Below, piece by piece: positions 4,638 through 5,475 of a DNA stretch of 5,475 bases. The stretch's first letter is position 1; every line of letters begins with the position of its first letter. Under the pieces are notes generated by a model that saw only the letters and a program-made list of their open reading frames with translations, had not been told where the DNA came from and did no database searches. Both the position numbers and the translations under genes were made by a program. The stretch covers positions 1-5,475 of the forward strand of contig JAPKBY010000139.1 of the NCBI GenBank assembly GCA_028823185.1, in the 5' to 3' direction. The stretch is from Planctomycetota bacterium. Its GTDB lineage: Bacteria > Planctomycetota > UBA1135 > GCA-002686595.

Positions 4638-5475
4638 GTCACGTCTCGGTGATTGCGAGCTCCGGTGGAAACGTATTCAGCCATCTCCTTGAGAGCCTGG
4701 CGCCTGAGGGTGTGCCCGTTTGGGCCATCTCTCTCGGTGCCGCCTTCATGGGTGTTGCGATTTTGGTCGTCTTTGTCTCGCTCGTCGCCATGTTCAGCGT
4801 CTGGCTAGAGCGGAAGGTCTCAGCTCACATTCAATGCCGCTATGGCCCGATGTATGTCGGCGGCTGGCACGGTTGGGCGCAGACCCTCGCGGACGGCGTG
4901 AAGCTCCTCTTGAAGGAGGACCTCATCCCCTTGGGTGCCGACAAGCCGCTCTTCGTCCTCGCGCCGGCCATAGTCTTGGGCGCGATCTTCGGTGCACTCG
5001 TCGCGCTACCGCTCGCCCCGGGCTTCTTCTTCGCAGACGTGGACATGGGGCTCTTCCTGATCCTGGCCTTCTCGTCACTCACGACGATCGGAGTGGTCAT
5101 GGCAGGCTGGGCGTCTAACTCAAAGTGGTCGCTCTATGGCGCCATGCGAGAGGCCGCACAGGTCGTTGCTTATGAGATCCCGCTCGGCGTCTCACTTTTC
5201 GTGCCCCTCATGGTCTCTGGCACCTTCAGCCTCACAGAGGCGAGCGCTGCCCAGGCCGGCTGGTTCGGGATGCACTGGTTCATTTTCCAGAACCCCTTCA
5301 TGCTCCCGGCCTTCATCATCTTCTTCATCGCTGCCTTGGCAGAGACGAAGCGAGCCCCCTTTGACTTGCCCGAGGCGGAGTCCGAGCTCGTCGCAGGGTT
5401 CATGACCGAGTACTCCGGGATCCGCTGGTCCTTCTTCTTCATGGAGGAGTACGCGGCGATGTTCCTGATGTCGGC
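4634..5475 (+). CDS. nuoH: NADH-quinone oxidoreductase subunit H (membrane subunit), 3' end beyond window
   Basis: NuoH (ND1 homologue) is the membrane subunit joining the peripheral arm to the proton-pumping arm; it forms the quinone entry chamber. The first 280 residues are visible and the frame runs off the right edge; full family members have about 330-430 residues. ATG at 4634 shares ATGA with the nuoD stop, implying coupled translation. Family landmarks are WLERKVSAHIQCRYGP (57-72), LADGVKLLLKEDLIP (85-99), SLYGAMREAAQVVAYEIPLG (166-185), and AETKRAPFDLPEAESELVAG (236-255) followed by TEYSG. Glu59, Glu181 and the Glu237/247/249/251 set are the conserved acidic residues of this subunit. 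Hydrophobic segments lie at about 29-56, 106-128, 138-160, 180-200 and 222-238. The usual QDRVGPNRVGP reads QCRYGPMYVGG here. No separate Shine-Dalgarno is needed if translation is coupled, though AGAGACAGA (4622-4630) is nearby. Confidence 0.96.
   Translation, partial: MSHVSVIASSGGNVFSHLLESLAPEGVPVWAISLGAAFMGVAILVVFVSLVAMFSVWLERKVSAHIQCRYGPMYVGGWHGWAQTLADGVKLLLKEDLIPLGADKPLFVLAPAIVLGAIFGALVALPLAPGFFFADVDMGLFLILAFSSLTTIGVVMAGWASNSKWSLYGAMREAAQVVAYEIPLGVSLFVPLMVSGTFSLTEASAAQAGWFGMHWFIFQNPFMLPAFIIFFIAALAETKRAPFDLPEAESELVAGFMTEYSGIRWSFFFMEEYAAMFLMS

Overview
The window looks like a piece of a chromosome from an aerobically respiring bacterium with a moderately high GC content. Genes are compact and mostly start with ATG. 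The right half is the beginning of a respiratory complex I operon in the order nuoA-nuoB-nuoC-nuoD-nuoH. NuoC and NuoD are separate proteins, not the NuoCD fusion of enterobacteria, and nuoH directly follows nuoD with no nuoE, nuoF or nuoG between them. That order is seen in several phyla (for example Planctomycetota, Chlorobi and some former deltaproteobacteria), so I do not assign a phylum.

Layout. Positions 1-315 hold the 3' part of a hotdog-fold acyl-CoA thioesterase gene, cut by the left edge. Its stop lies only 9 bases from the stop of a convergent gene (325-1071, minus strand). That gene encodes a 248-residue protein that I read as a relative of the COG0731-type radical SAM proteins, but it has no cysteine at all. 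Positions 1072-1790 form a long stretch of about 720 bases with no convincing gene. It contains inverted repeats, G and C homopolymer runs, a possible promoter and a possible branched RNA structure upstream of nuoA. From 1791 to the right edge runs the nuo operon: nuoA (1791-2342), nuoB (2362-2862), nuoC (2877-3395), nuoD (3411-4637) and nuoH (4634 to beyond the edge). The small gaps (19, 14 and 15 bases) and the 4-base nuoD/nuoH overlap indicate one transcript.

How the genes work together. NuoB (cluster N2), NuoC and NuoD form the hydrophilic quinone-reducing connecting module. NuoA and NuoH are membrane subunits around the quinone chamber and the first part of the proton path. The remaining membrane subunits and NuoI presumably lie to the right. 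The electron input module (NuoEFG) is either encoded elsewhere or absent, which the window cannot decide. The thioesterase and the radical SAM-like gene have no visible functional link to the operon.

The points most worth following up are the cysteine-free radical SAM-like protein, the altered intramembrane charges and long acidic tail of NuoA, and the unexplained structured region upstream of nuoA. I see no clear evidence for an entirely new multigene system here.
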